Positions 9,801 through 18,007 of a stretch of DNA of 64,000 nt are shown in pieces (the stretch's first letter is position 1; each line of letters opens with the position of its first letter). The translations under genes were made by a program, and so were the position numbers. The stretch is from Imperialibacter sp. EC-SDR9. Its GTDB lineage: Bacteria; Bacteroidota; Bacteroidia; Cytophagales; Cyclobacteriaceae. The notes beneath the pieces are model-generated. The model saw nothing but the letters and a program-made list of their open reading frames with translations. It did not search any database and was not told the DNA's origin. Where the stretch lies: positions 62,001 through 126,000 of the forward strand of contig NZ_LR701582.1 of assembly GCF_902498805.1 (NCBI RefSeq), written 5' to 3'.

Positions 9801-12800
9801 CGGTAACCTACGCAGGCTTCATTAGTGGCGAAGATGCTACAGATCTTGGCGGTACACTATCGTTCAGCAGAACACCAGGAGAGGATGTAGCTGCTTATGC
9901 AATTACTCCCTCTGGCCTTACCTCGGGCAACTACGCTATCAGTTTTGCGGATGGCGAACTGGAGATTACCAAAAAGGCCTTGACCGTTACAGCCGAAGAC
10001 AAAACGAAGGAGTTTGGTGCGGCAGACCCTGTGTACACAGCGGCTTATACAGGCTTTATCACTGGCGAAGATGTTACAGACCTGGGTGGCACACTTTCGT
10101 TCAACAGAACGGCTGGCGAGTTTGTAAACACTTATGCTATCACCCCTTTAGGTCTCACTTCAGCCAACTATGCGATCAGCTTTGTGGGCGGTGAGCTAGA
10201 GATCACCAAAAAAGTACTTACCGTAACGGCAGAAAACAAGACCAAAGCATACGGTGAAGTTGACCCAGCCAACACTGTGACCTATTCTGGGTTTGCCTCA
10301 GGTGAAGATGAAACTGACCTTGGTGGCACACTGTCGTTCAGCAGAACACCAGGCGAGGGTGCAGGTACTTACGCCATTACACCGGCTGGCTTTACTTCAG
10401 ACGATTATGCCATCAGCTTTGTGGCTGGTGACCTGGAAATTACCAAAAGGGCTTTGACCGTCACAGCGGAAGACAAAACCAAAGAATATGGTGCGGCTGA
10501 CCCTGCTAACACGGTAACCTACGCAGGCTTCATTAGTGGCGAAGATGCTACAGATCTTGGCGGTACACTATCGTTCAGCAGAACACCAGGAGAGGATGTA
10601 GCTGCTTATGCAATTACTCCCTCTGGCCTTACCTCGGGCAACTACGCTATCAGTTTTGCGGATGGCGAACTGGAGATTACCAAAAAGGCCTTGACCGTTA
10701 CAGCCGAAGACAAAACGAAGGAGTTTGGTGCGGCAGACCCTGTGTACACAGCGGCTTATACAGGCTTTATCACTGGCGAAGATGTTACAGACCTGGGTGG
10801 CACACTTTCGTTCAACAGAACGGCTGGCGAGTTTGTAAACACTTATGCTATCACCCCTTTAGGTCTCACTTCAGCCAACTATGCGATCAGCTTTGTGGGC
10901 GGTGAGCTAGAGATCACCAAAAAAGTACTTACCGTAACGGCAGAAAACAAGACCAAAGCATACGGTGAAGTTGACCCAGCCAACACTGTGACCTATTCTG
11001 GGTTTGCCTCAGGTGAAGATGAAACTGACCTTGGTGGCACACTGTCGTTCAGCAGAACACCAGGCGAGGGTGCAGGTACTTACGCCATTACACCGGCTGG
11101 CTTTACTTCAGACGATTATGCCATCAGCTTTGTGGCTGGTGACCTGGAAATTACCAAAAGGGCTTTGACCGTCACAGCGGAAGACAAAACCAAAGAATAT
11201 GGTGCGGCTGACCCTGCTAACACGGTAACCTACGCAGGCTTCATTAGTGGCGAAGATGCTACAGATCTTGGCGGTACACTATCGTTCAGCAGAACAGCAG
11301 GAGAGGATGTAGCCGCTTATGCAATTACTCCCTCTGGTCTTACCTCGGGCAACTACGCTATCAGTTTTGCGGCTGGTGAACTGGAGATAACGAAGAAGGG
11401 CTTGACCGTGACAGCCGAAGACAAAACGAAGGAGTTTGGTGCGGCAGACCCTGTGTACACAGCTGCTTATGCAGGCTTTATCACTGGCGAAGATGTTACA
11501 GACCTGGGTGGCACACTTTCGTTCAACAGAACGGCTGGCGAGTTTGTAAACACCTATGCTATCACCCCTTCAGGTCTCACTTCAGCCAACTATGCGATCA
11601 GCTTTGTGGGCGGTGAGCTAGAGATCACCAAAAAAGTACTTACCGTAACGGCAGAAAACAAGACCAAAGCATACGGTGAAGTTGACCCAGCCAACACTGT
11701 GACCTATTCTGGGTTTGCCTCAGGTGAAGATGAAACTGACCTTGGTGGCACACTGTCGTTCAGCAGAACACCAGGCGAGGGTGCAGGTACTTACGCCATT
11801 ACACCGGCTGGCTTTACTTCAGACGATTATGCCATCAGCTTTGTGGCTGGTGACCTGGAAATTACCAAAAGGGCTTTGACCGTCACAGCGGAAGATAAGA
11901 CCAAAGAATATGGTGCGGCTGACCCTGCTAACACGGTAACCTACGCAGGCTTCATTAGTGGCGAAGATGCTACAGATCTTGGCGGTACACTATCGTTCAG
12001 CAGAACAGCAGGAGAGGATGTAGCTGCTTATGCAATTACTCCCTCTGGTCTTACCTCGGGCAACTACGCTATCAGTTTTGTGGATGGTGAACTGGAGATC
12101 ACGAAGAAGGCGCTGACCATCACAGCCGAAGACAAGACGAAGCAATATGGAGAGGCTGATCCCACTGCCACTGTAGCTTATCATGGTTTGGTTGAAGGCG
12201 ATGACGCAACAGACTTTAGCGGTGTGCTGGCATTTACCAGAACTATCGGCGAAAATCCAGGCGTATATACAATAAGTCCTTCAGGTTTGACCTCCGGCAA
12301 CTATACTGTGAGTTTTGCAGATGGCGAGCTTCAAATCACTCCAAGGCAACTCACGGTGCAAGACCCTGTTTTGACCAAAGCTAAGCTGCACGATGGTTTG
12401 ACAACTGCTGAAGTACTTGCAGGTGCTCTTGTTGGCGTGGTTGATGGTGATGTTGTGGAACTTACCGCCGAAGCTGCCTATGATGATGCTAACGCAGGTG
12501 TAGACAAAACCATCACTGTTACATACACTATTGCCGGAGCAGATGCATTCAAATACCTTGTTCCAATAACCTTTGTAGTAACCGACGGTGAGATTATTGT
12601 AGATGTTGCGCCGGTATTTACCTCTGTTGGCAGCCCGTCAGTGAAAGAGAATGAAACAAATGTGCTCGTGGTTACTGCAACGGACGGCAACGAAGGAGCA
12701 ACTATCACTTACAGCCTTTCAGGTGGCTGGGATATGGCGCTGTTCACTATTGACGCAATCACAGGTGAACTCACATTTAAATCAGCGCCGGATTTCGAAC

Positions 12801-14077
12801 AACCGACCGATGCTAATGGAGACAATGTGTATGTGGTGCAGGTAACAGCCACCGACGGTGTCAACGTTACCAACCAAATCATAGAAATAACAATCACCAA
12901 CGAAAATGACAGTGCGCCTGTAGTCCTGGCCGCACAGTCGTTCCAGGTGACAGAAACAGTGGCCAGCGGAACCTTGGTAGGCAAGGTAATGGGCCACGAT
13001 TCAGACGAAGGCACCGAGCTTGAGGGATGGGCCATCGTGTCGGGAAATGATGATGGGATATTTGGCCTGTCAGCAGCCTCTGGCGACTTAGTGGTTGCAA
13101 ACAGCGCTACACTCGCTATGCAAACAGCCACTTCCTACACACTCGTACTCACGGTCTCTGACGGCATTCACGTGAGCATTGAAACTGAAATCACCGTGCT
13201 TGTGAGCAGAGGGCAGCAGGCCAGCCTTGCGGCCGCAGCCGATAGCTATGAGATGAATGAAGATGAGGTGCTAGCAGTTGATGCTCCCGGTGTTTTGGTC
13301 AACGACGGCAACGTGGTTACGGCTGGACTGCAGGCAGTTCTGGTAGAGAATGTCTCTCATGGAAGCCTTGTGTTGAATGCTAACGGCTCATTCGTTTACA
13401 CTCCCGATGCCAACTTCAATGGAACGGATGTGTTTAACTACAAAGTAGTGGAGGGTGAAATAGCCTCTGCGACAGTAAGTGTGACAGTTGAGGTTTTACC
13501 GGTAAACGATGCCCCACATGCAATTATCTTCAACAACGTGAACGTTGCCGAGGACGCTGCCCCGGGCTTCAAAGCCGCTGAATTTGACACAGAAGATATA
13601 GACAGCGACTCGCATACTTATGAGCTTGTGGACGGAGAGGGCGCAATCGACAATGAGAGCTTTATCATCGAAGGCAATAAACTGCTGACCAATGTACGCT
13701 TCGATATTGACGAAATCACTCTCCTTTCTGTGCGGGTGAGAACCACTGACCCGGCTGGGGCTTACCTGGAAAGAGTGTTCGGTGTTCAGATCGTTCCGGG
13801 CTTCCACTCCGATCTGGTGATCCCTTCAGCGTTTACTCCCAATAATGACAATGTAAACGATAGCTGGGAATTTGAGAATGCCAATTTCTACCGCAATATG
13901 TCGGTCAATATTTACAACCGCCAGGGCCGTTTAGTATTCAGCTCGGTGGGCTATCGCCAACCCTGGACAGGCCAGAGAAATGGAGTGTCGTTGCCACTTG
14001 ATATGTACTACTATGTGATCGATCTCAACGATGGATCAGGGCGTGGGTACAAAAGCTATGTAATGATCCTTCAATAA
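6848..14077 (+). CDS. Giant T9SS type B surface protein with DNRLRE, MBG/YDG, cadherin-like and CHU_C domains
   Basis: The 2409-residue protein is a probable gliding-associated or adhesive surface protein. The hydrophobic core of the signal peptide is near residues 67-87 (GLPLLVVLTLLTIAEDLKAQ), so starts at 6908 or 7040 are also possible. Domains in order: two Fn3-like modules (the SATLGGNV...TERGVVY pattern, near 240-330 and 790-875); a DNRLRE/CBM96-like domain near 340-500 (DTYIEDGSG, AAIKFNLAAV, AKLRLYVSE); an Ig-like module; eleven MBG/YDG repeats of 79 residues from 965 to 1833; a further YDG-like segment to about 1920; several cadherin-like and tandem Ig-like domains to about 2320; and a C-terminal CHU_C/type B sorting domain (IPSAFTPNNDNVNDSWEFEN, then VNIYNRQGRLVFSS) near 2323-2409. 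The following PorP/SprF gene is the usual partner for type B substrates. The tandem repeats suggest length variation between strains. Confidence 0.93.
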   Translation: MCKDHGLSHKESELLITSWNMNLTKQTNGRHAPYFLRASKSGLNLAGILSTVANQISSALNRSWMCGWGLPLLVVLTLLTIAEDLKAQTTESFASSPTLISHPSVPSWKTSAEVTIGGVVYELLNGGNGGWAFSGSGGVSNSSSLFYSTAATSSITIKRKDGARFQFYGVWLKYKNFTSGYTAPWLTANYNGSGVSSDTYGSNTTVTISKNLNVTTVTLMFSGLWELNFDNLIVGPAIASLPTVTTTAADLIGGTYASLGGNVTSDGGGTITDRGIVYSTSPSPAIGDGRGEQVAIGTGSGIFSQTVSGFSLSTTYYVRAYAINSAGTSYGSQITFTTTDGTGPITLLPSMDTYIEDGSGYSTSQTNYVGDWWGWYSDAAIKFNLAAVTGTVSDAKLRLYVSEVGAGTVFAKIWGSNDDSWLATTNSVPSKNTSLSENVSITATGWKEFDVTAFIKQQAEGDGTASMVISGNTAEGDNWFGFKSDNSATNKPQLVVTVAAGNTAPTASLVAISGAGEVGATLTGTYTYADANSDAESGTTYKWYRGVADVCLAPVAIAGATQTTYTLQPEDEGKYITFEVTPSDGTDAGSAMVSDRLGPVVQTVLLGSSPTISFSNEVGFDDNIAQDGEGGSVVISDLNLQVMPINSSGVKLIGQPIQYHDNTQSGWSGYPAIITYGDTDAHFGWSIKSDNGTAFSLVAVDFHDWGGYTGDTFVAEAFLDAASKGTITFTGNLDGSYIALTNSGALSSIFANVDEVRIYMQGGDNSWPSLNNIQVSTPVLTGPPTVSSTAQTDLTSTSATLGGNVTANGGLAVTERGVVYATSAEPTIANTKVEIGSGTGAFSQSVTGLEVNTTYYFRAYAINSLGTSYGNELSFSTPKIAQTISFDPISEKTWGDEPFTVGSERTDQNQVITYVATDPSIVTIVGNQATIKKGGSTTITASQAGDDTYASAVAVEQTLTVNKKALTVTAEDKTKEYGAADPANTVTYAGFISGEDATDLGGTLSFSRTPGEDVAAYAITPSGLTSGNYAISFADGELEITKKALTVTAEDKTKEFGAADPVYTAAYTGFITGEDVTDLGGTLSFNRTAGEFVNTYAITPLGLTSANYAISFVGGELEITKKVLTVTAENKTKAYGEVDPANTVTYSGFASGEDETDLGGTLSFSRTPGEGAGTYAITPAGFTSDDYAISFVAGDLEITKRALTVTAEDKTKEYGAADPANTVTYAGFISGEDATDLGGTLSFSRTPGEDVAAYAITPSGLTSGNYAISFADGELEITKKALTVTAEDKTKEFGAADPVYTAAYTGFITGEDVTDLGGTLSFNRTAGEFVNTYAITPLGLTSANYAISFVGGELEITKKVLTVTAENKTKAYGEVDPANTVTYSGFASGEDETDLGGTLSFSRTPGEGAGTYAITPAGFTSDDYAISFVAGDLEITKRALTVTAEDKTKEYGAADPANTVTYAGFISGEDATDLGGTLSFSRTAGEDVAAYAITPSGLTSGNYAISFAAGELEITKKGLTVTAEDKTKEFGAADPVYTAAYAGFITGEDVTDLGGTLSFNRTAGEFVNTYAITPSGLTSANYAISFVGGELEITKKVLTVTAENKTKAYGEVDPANTVTYSGFASGEDETDLGGTLSFSRTPGEGAGTYAITPAGFTSDDYAISFVAGDLEITKRALTVTAEDKTKEYGAADPANTVTYAGFISGEDATDLGGTLSFSRTAGEDVAAYAITPSGLTSGNYAISFVDGELEITKKALTITAEDKTKQYGEADPTATVAYHGLVEGDDATDFSGVLAFTRTIGENPGVYTISPSGLTSGNYTVSFADGELQITPRQLTVQDPVLTKAKLHDGLTTAEVLAGALVGVVDGDVVELTAEAAYDDANAGVDKTITVTYTIAGADAFKYLVPITFVVTDGEIIVDVAPVFTSVGSPSVKENETNVLVVTATDGNEGATITYSLSGGWDMALFTIDAITGELTFKSAPDFEQPTDANGDNVYVVQVTATDGVNVTNQIIEITITNENDSAPVVLAAQSFQVTETVASGTLVGKVMGHDSDEGTELEGWAIVSGNDDGIFGLSAASGDLVVANSATLAMQTATSYTLVLTVSDGIHVSIETEITVLVSRGQQASLAAAADSYEMNEDEVLAVDAPGVLVNDGNVVTAGLQAVLVENVSHGSLVLNANGSFVYTPDANFNGTDVFNYKVVEGEIASATVSVTVEVLPVNDAPHAIIFNNVNVAEDAAPGFKAAEFDTEDIDSDSHTYELVDGEGAIDNESFIIEGNKLLTNVRFDIDEITLLSVRVRTTDPAGAYLERVFGVQIVPGFHSDLVIPSAFTPNNDNVNDSWEFENANFYRNMSVNIYNRQGRLVFSSVGYRQPWTGQRNGVSLPLDMYYYVIDLNDGSGRGYKSYVMILQ
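9740..12346 (+). repeat. Tandem MBG/YDG repeat array with 711-bp super-repeat
   Basis: Eleven 237-bp units (79 codons each) lie head to tail. Three unit types A, B and C form a 711-bp higher-order repeat: copy 1 at 9740-10450, copy 2 at 10451-11161, copy 3 at 11162-11872, then a single A-type unit (11873-12109) and a divergent unit D (12110-12346). Reading copies 1 and 2 against each other I found no base difference. Copy 3 differs at scattered sites in its A and B units while its C unit looks the same. This pattern points to recent duplication or gene conversion. Confidence 0.95.
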
Positions 14078-14080
14078 AAT

Positions 14081-14119
14081 GGTGTCGTGCAGCGGTCAGC
14101 ATTGGTGCTGCACGATACC
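14081..14119 (+). promoter_or_regulatory. Intercistronic hairpin between adhesin and PorP/SprF gene
   Basis: GGTGTCGTGCAGC (14081-14093) pairs with GCTGCACGATACC (14107-14119) with a 13-nt loop and one G-T pair. It begins 4 bp after the adhesin stop and has no T run behind it. It may be a partial terminator, processing site or RNA stabiliser that sets the ratio of substrate to partner transcript; that role is inference. Confidence 0.6.
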
Positions 14120-14153
14120 CCTTTCAATTCAACAAAGAAAAATATAAAAAGTC

Positions 14154-15155
14154 ATGAAATTCAAACTACTCGCTCTAATAGCTGTGTTATCGCTTTGCGC
14201 AGGCAGGGCTTACTCACAAGGAGGAATATTCCTCAGTCAATATTATCAGAACTTGCCTGGCTTTAACCCAGGACTCACAGGAGCTACCGACTTCCTCGAC
14301 ATAAGAACCGGAACCCGCCAGCAGTGGGTCGGCTTTGACGGGGCGCCAAAAACCTATTTTGTTTCGGCGAATGGCGTCATTAAGCCAAAGGTAAATCCTT
14401 ACAGAAAGAATTCACTCCGGACTAGTCAGCCTGAGGGCGCTGTCACGTCACATACCCCGGTTTCCAAGTTAAAATGGGGCCTCGGAGGTTATGTGCTGAA
14501 GCAGGAGCAAGGGCCATTTGACCAAATGCAGGCCATGCTCAATGTGGCCAGTCATATTGCTGTTACCGAGAGAACCTATTTGAGTATGGGGATTGCCAGT
14601 GGCATTTCCAATTACCGGGTAAACCTTTCGGAAGTGGTGGTGGCTGATCAAGTGAACGACGCTACTTACAACATGTTTATGGCCAATGGGTTCAACAACA
14701 CCTATGCAAGTCTTAGCGCTGGTGTGGCACTGTACTCAGACTTGTACTATGTCGGTATCAGCTCGTTGCAGTTGTCACGAACTTTGCTGAGTGGCAACGA
14801 CCTGTTAAATAAGGATGGAAACAATCGTATTTTTCACGCTGTTGGAGGCTACAGGCTATATTTTCAAAAATTTGATGTAGTGCCTAATATCAACGTCAGG
14901 TTCGAAACCAGCCAGCCTGTCGTGGTTGACCTAGGTGCCAGACTGCGCTACAATAAGCTAATTTCAGCCGGCCTTTCTTTCCGCAATGACCAGTCAATTA
15001 TCGGTCTCCTGGGCGTTGACATCACCGACAAAATCAATTTTAGCTATTCGCTGGAATCGAGGATGGGTAATGCCTCAGACGTTAACAATGGCAGCCATGA
15101 AATAGTACTTGGCTTAAAACTTTACAATCATAACAGGTTTAGTCCTCTCTGGTAA
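14154..15155 (+). CDS. PorP/SprF family type IX secretion-associated outer-membrane protein
   Basis: The 333-residue protein has a Sec signal ending near RAYSQ and the N-terminal PorP/SprF signature FLSQYYQNLPGFNPGLTGATDFLDIRTGTRQQWVGFDGAPKTYFVSANG. The rest alternates like a beta barrel and includes the typical late motif LGARLRYNKLISAGLSFRNDQSIIGLLGVDI. In Flavobacterium johnsoniae, SprF is needed for secretion or attachment of the type B substrate SprB, and PorP/SprF-like genes commonly sit next to genes with CHU_C domains. Here it follows such a gene by 76 bp, and the OmpA-family gene starts 2 bp after its stop, so the three probably form an operon. It should act in the outer membrane as the cognate partner of the giant adhesin. 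Confidence 0.92.
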   Translation: MKFKLLALIAVLSLCAGRAYSQGGIFLSQYYQNLPGFNPGLTGATDFLDIRTGTRQQWVGFDGAPKTYFVSANGVIKPKVNPYRKNSLRTSQPEGAVTSHTPVSKLKWGLGGYVLKQEQGPFDQMQAMLNVASHIAVTERTYLSMGIASGISNYRVNLSEVVVADQVNDATYNMFMANGFNNTYASLSAGVALYSDLYYVGISSLQLSRTLLSGNDLLNKDGNNRIFHAVGGYRLYFQKFDVVPNINVRFETSQPVVVDLGARLRYNKLISAGLSFRNDQSIIGLLGVDITDKINFSYSLESRMGNASDVNNGSHEIVLGLKLYNHNRFSPLW

Positions 15156-15157
15156 TC

Positions 15158-16492
15158 ATGAAAACACTACAAATATTTAGTATCATCTTTTTGGCAGGTT
15201 CCACTGCTTTTGGCCAATACACTTTCGAAGGCGTAGAGAAACTTGCATCAACAATCAACTCAGAAGAGGAGGAAATCACTCCAATGCTGTCACCAGATGG
15301 CTCAAGATTATATTTTGTGCGAGCTGGGTTCGAGCGGAATATTGGCGGTTCGCAGGCTGGTCAGGATATTTGGTTTTCAGATAGAGCCTCAGATGGCGGC
15401 TGGACTGAGCCCTCTAATGCCCTTCCGGAAATTAACAACGGCGACAACAATGCAATGACTGGGTTCACAGCCAATGGAGACACCATCTTCTTGATTAATA
15501 ATTATAGTTCTTTCCCAAGGCGTAAGATTGGGTTGTCGTACACCGTACTCAAAAACGGGAAGTGGACAACGCCAAAAGAGCAAGGAGTAGAGGTGAAAAC
15601 GAAAAATGATTTTTATGGCATGTATGTCCACCGAAGTCAGCAGGTTACTATCGTTTCTATGATGGGAGACGAAGCAGTTGGTGAGGAAGATTTGTACGTT
15701 AGTTTGAGAAAGCCAGATGGTTCGTGGTCGGATGCTAAACATCTTGGATCGGTCATTAATAGTGCAGGTTTTGAAATCTCTCCCTTTTTGTCTGAAGATC
15801 AAACTACTCTTTTTTTTGCCAGCAATGGCCATGGAGGATTCGGGGATGCCGATATCTTTATGTCGTCCAGGCAGGATGACTCGTGGAGCAACTGGTCAGT
15901 TCCGGTAAACCTTGGTGACAAGGTCAATTCGGCAGCTTTCGATGCTTACTATTTTGAGCAAAATGGAAGCGCCTATTTTTCATCCAACCGGGATGGTGGA
16001 AAAGCAGATATATTCTTTATGAGTGCAACCAAACTACTGCCAATAGATGAAGAATTGCTGATAGCTGTGGCTGAAACAGAACCTGAAGAGATGGAAACCA
16101 AGATTCCGATTGACGAAGGTAGCTACGATGTCATTCCTGAGCCACTTTCGGTTTATTTCGGTTTTGATTCTTTTGTACTGTCAACTGAATCAAAGTCAGC
16201 AATCGAAAAAGTGGCAAAACTCCTTTCGGAGCAGGGTGCAATGAATATCGAAGTCAATGGCTATGCCGATCCAATTGGCAGCAGCGAATACAATCAAGTA
16301 CTTTCGAAGCGAAGGGCTTTGGCCGTGAGTGATTATTTGACTAATGCGCTGGGAGTTGCTAAACCAAGATTGGTTATTGTGGAGGGAAAGGGAGAAGTGA
16401 TTGGCGATGGTTTTGCCCAAACAACTCAACGAGCGTCAGAAGCCCGCAAGGTCGAAATAGTCTTTGTGCGAAACTCAGTGGCTGCACAATAG
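15158..16492 (+). CDS. OmpA family protein with PD40 beta-propeller repeats
   Basis: The 444-residue product has a signal peptide (cleavage near AFG-Q, residue 20), then PD40/WD40-like repeats between about 35 and 285 (ITPMLSPDGSRLYFVRAG; ISPFLSEDQTTLFFASNGHGGFGDADIF; DAYYFEQNGSAYFSSNRDGG). A C-terminal OmpA domain spans about 330-440, with VYFGFDSFVL and NGYADPIGSSEYNQVLSKRRALAV carrying the Asp and Arg that bind peptidoglycan diaminopimelate. PD40-OmpA proteins are regular third members of PorP/SprF loci and are related in architecture to PorE, which ties the T9SS to the cell wall. It starts 2 bp after the PorP/SprF stop, so translation is likely coupled. Expected location is the periplasmic face of the outer membrane. 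Confidence 0.9.
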   Translation: MKTLQIFSIIFLAGSTAFGQYTFEGVEKLASTINSEEEEITPMLSPDGSRLYFVRAGFERNIGGSQAGQDIWFSDRASDGGWTEPSNALPEINNGDNNAMTGFTANGDTIFLINNYSSFPRRKIGLSYTVLKNGKWTTPKEQGVEVKTKNDFYGMYVHRSQQVTIVSMMGDEAVGEEDLYVSLRKPDGSWSDAKHLGSVINSAGFEISPFLSEDQTTLFFASNGHGGFGDADIFMSSRQDDSWSNWSVPVNLGDKVNSAAFDAYYFEQNGSAYFSSNRDGGKADIFFMSATKLLPIDEELLIAVAETEPEEMETKIPIDEGSYDVIPEPLSVYFGFDSFVLSTESKSAIEKVAKLLSEQGAMNIEVNGYADPIGSSEYNQVLSKRRALAVSDYLTNALGVAKPRLVIVEGKGEVIGDGFAQTTQRASEARKVEIVFVRNSVAAQ

Positions 16493-16505
16493 CAGGCTCT
16501 CCAAT

Positions 16506-16537
16506 CGCAGTTCCGGAGATTTTTCTCCGGAACTGCG
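16506..16537. terminator. Strong hairpin between convergent OmpA and TolC genes
   Basis: CGCAGTTCCGGAG pairs perfectly with CTCCGGAACTGCG around an ATTTTT loop. It lies between two convergent genes, 14 bp after the OmpA stop and 10 bp after the TolC stop on the other strand, and can serve either direction. There is no strong T run on either side. Confidence 0.6.
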
Positions 16538-16546
16538 ACAGATGGG

Positions 16547-18007
16547 CTACTTCAAGTCAGGTGTATAAAGCAACCTGTTCTCCTGGAAGTCATACAGCGT
16601 AAGTCTTCTAAGATCGTAATAAGCTTGCCAGTAGCTCTCAAGTGCACCGATGTAGGCACGCTTGGCATTGTCTTTTTCTGTTAGGGCAATATTCAGATTG
16701 GTGATATCTATCTTGCCTATTAAGTACCTGTTTTGGGCAACCTCGTACCGTTTTTGTGCCACCTGATCAGCCGTCTTTGTTATTTCCAGTGAGCTCAGCA
16801 GCATATCAAACTGCTTCGCTTGCGTGATGATTTCTTGCTCGAAATTCACTTCGTCCTGGGCAATGACGTAATCAGTTAGCCGTTGGTTTGCCAGGGCGGT
16901 TTGCAGTCTTGACTTATTTCTTCCCCAGTCCAAAATAGGCATATCAAAATTGATATTGACCCGTTGAAGTGAGTTAGGGTTGGCGTAAACATCGCTGAGG
17001 TAATCACCACGGTTGTTTAATCCGTAGGAAGCTGATAGGTTGACCTGAAATCGTTGCTTTCTTGCCTGTTCCACATCACGCTCTGCCTCCAGCCGTCGCC
17101 GCTCAAAGGCAATAAAGTCTGCTCTGTTTTGTTTTGCATAGGTCAATGCCTGCTCCACTGCGATTTCGAACTGCGGAATTACTTCTGGCATTACCAGTTC
17201 CACTTGTTGGTTGTCGTTGAGTCCTATGAAGGTTTTTAGTCTCAATATTGCATTCTCAAAATCGAGGCTTGCCTGCGCCACGTCCTGCCTTGAACGCAGT
17301 AACTGAAGCTCCACCTGAAGCAATTTGTCTTCTGATGTAGTGCCTATATTGAAGCGGCCTTTTTCAATCTGATAAATCGTGTCGTTGTTGGCAAGATTAA
17401 ACTGCGCAATCTGAAGGTTGATCTGAGCATCGAGTACGCTAAAAAACCTGTCCACAGCCGTTCTGGAGATGAACTCCATTTGCTCCACGTACTCTCTTTT
17501 ACTTTCTTCAAAACGGATTGGTTCAGTTCGCTTCTGCCATTTTAGCGAATTGAACGCAAAAATGGGTTGGAATACCGACAGTCTTAGGATATTGCTTGTC
17601 CACTGGGTGGTAGTTCGCTCGTAGTCCTGAAACTGATAAACATCGGAAAGAAGGTAAACAGTACCTCCAGTTAACCCCAGGGGCTGTGTCAGACCAAAGG
17701 ATATGTTCGAATTGGTCTGTGTTCTGGGTTGAAAAATCAAACTGCCGTCATTTTGACGGGTTGCCAGAATATCTTTGCTAAAACTGGGTACATCTCCGCT
17801 AAGTCCAAGCTGGGGGTTGTAGTTGGTTTTAAAGTACCTGTATTGCCAGTATCGGTTTTCTTTGACTGTTTCCGCTTGTTTCGCCGAGGGAGATTGATCC
17901 TGCGACCGTTGAATAATGTCTCGTAGCGTCAGTTGCAACTTTTGTGCATCAACGGCGAGAGAAAAAAACAGAAAAACAAAAAAGAGTAGATAGCTTCTAT
18001 TATTCAT
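16547..18007 (-). CDS. TolC family outer-membrane efflux protein
   Basis: The 486-residue protein has a Sec signal (MNNRSYLLFFVFLFFSLAVDA) and the TolC/OEP plan: two similar halves rich in long amphipathic helices (for example YEVAQNRYLIGKIDITNLNIALTEKDNAKRAYIGALESYWQAYYDLRRL near the C-terminus, the typical second helix-turn-helix of the tunnel). It would form the outer-membrane channel of the efflux complex encoded just upstream. Its start overlaps the permease stop by 8 bp (18000-18007), so the genes are translationally linked in the order adaptor, permease, channel. Substrate unknown. Confidence 0.9.
   Translation of the reverse strand: MNNRSYLLFFVFLFFSLAVDAQKLQLTLRDIIQRSQDQSPSAKQAETVKENRYWQYRYFKTNYNPQLGLSGDVPSFSKDILATRQNDGSLIFQPRTQTNSNISFGLTQPLGLTGGTVYLLSDVYQFQDYERTTTQWTSNILRLSVFQPIFAFNSLKWQKRTEPIRFEESKREYVEQMEFISRTAVDRFFSVLDAQINLQIAQFNLANNDTIYQIEKGRFNIGTTSEDKLLQVELQLLRSRQDVAQASLDFENAILRLKTFIGLNDNQQVELVMPEVIPQFEIAVEQALTYAKQNRADFIAFERRRLEAERDVEQARKQRFQVNLSASYGLNNRGDYLSDVYANPNSLQRVNINFDMPILDWGRNKSRLQTALANQRLTDYVIAQDEVNFEQEIITQAKQFDMLLSSLEITKTADQVAQKRYEVAQNRYLIGKIDITNLNIALTEKDNAKRAYIGALESYWQAYYDLRRLTLYDFQENRLLYTPDLK

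Noticed and set aside
7948-13807. Several long minus-strand frames inside the adhesin gene
   Set aside because: They are shadows of the repetitive, Thr/Ser-rich coding strand and recur with the repeats.
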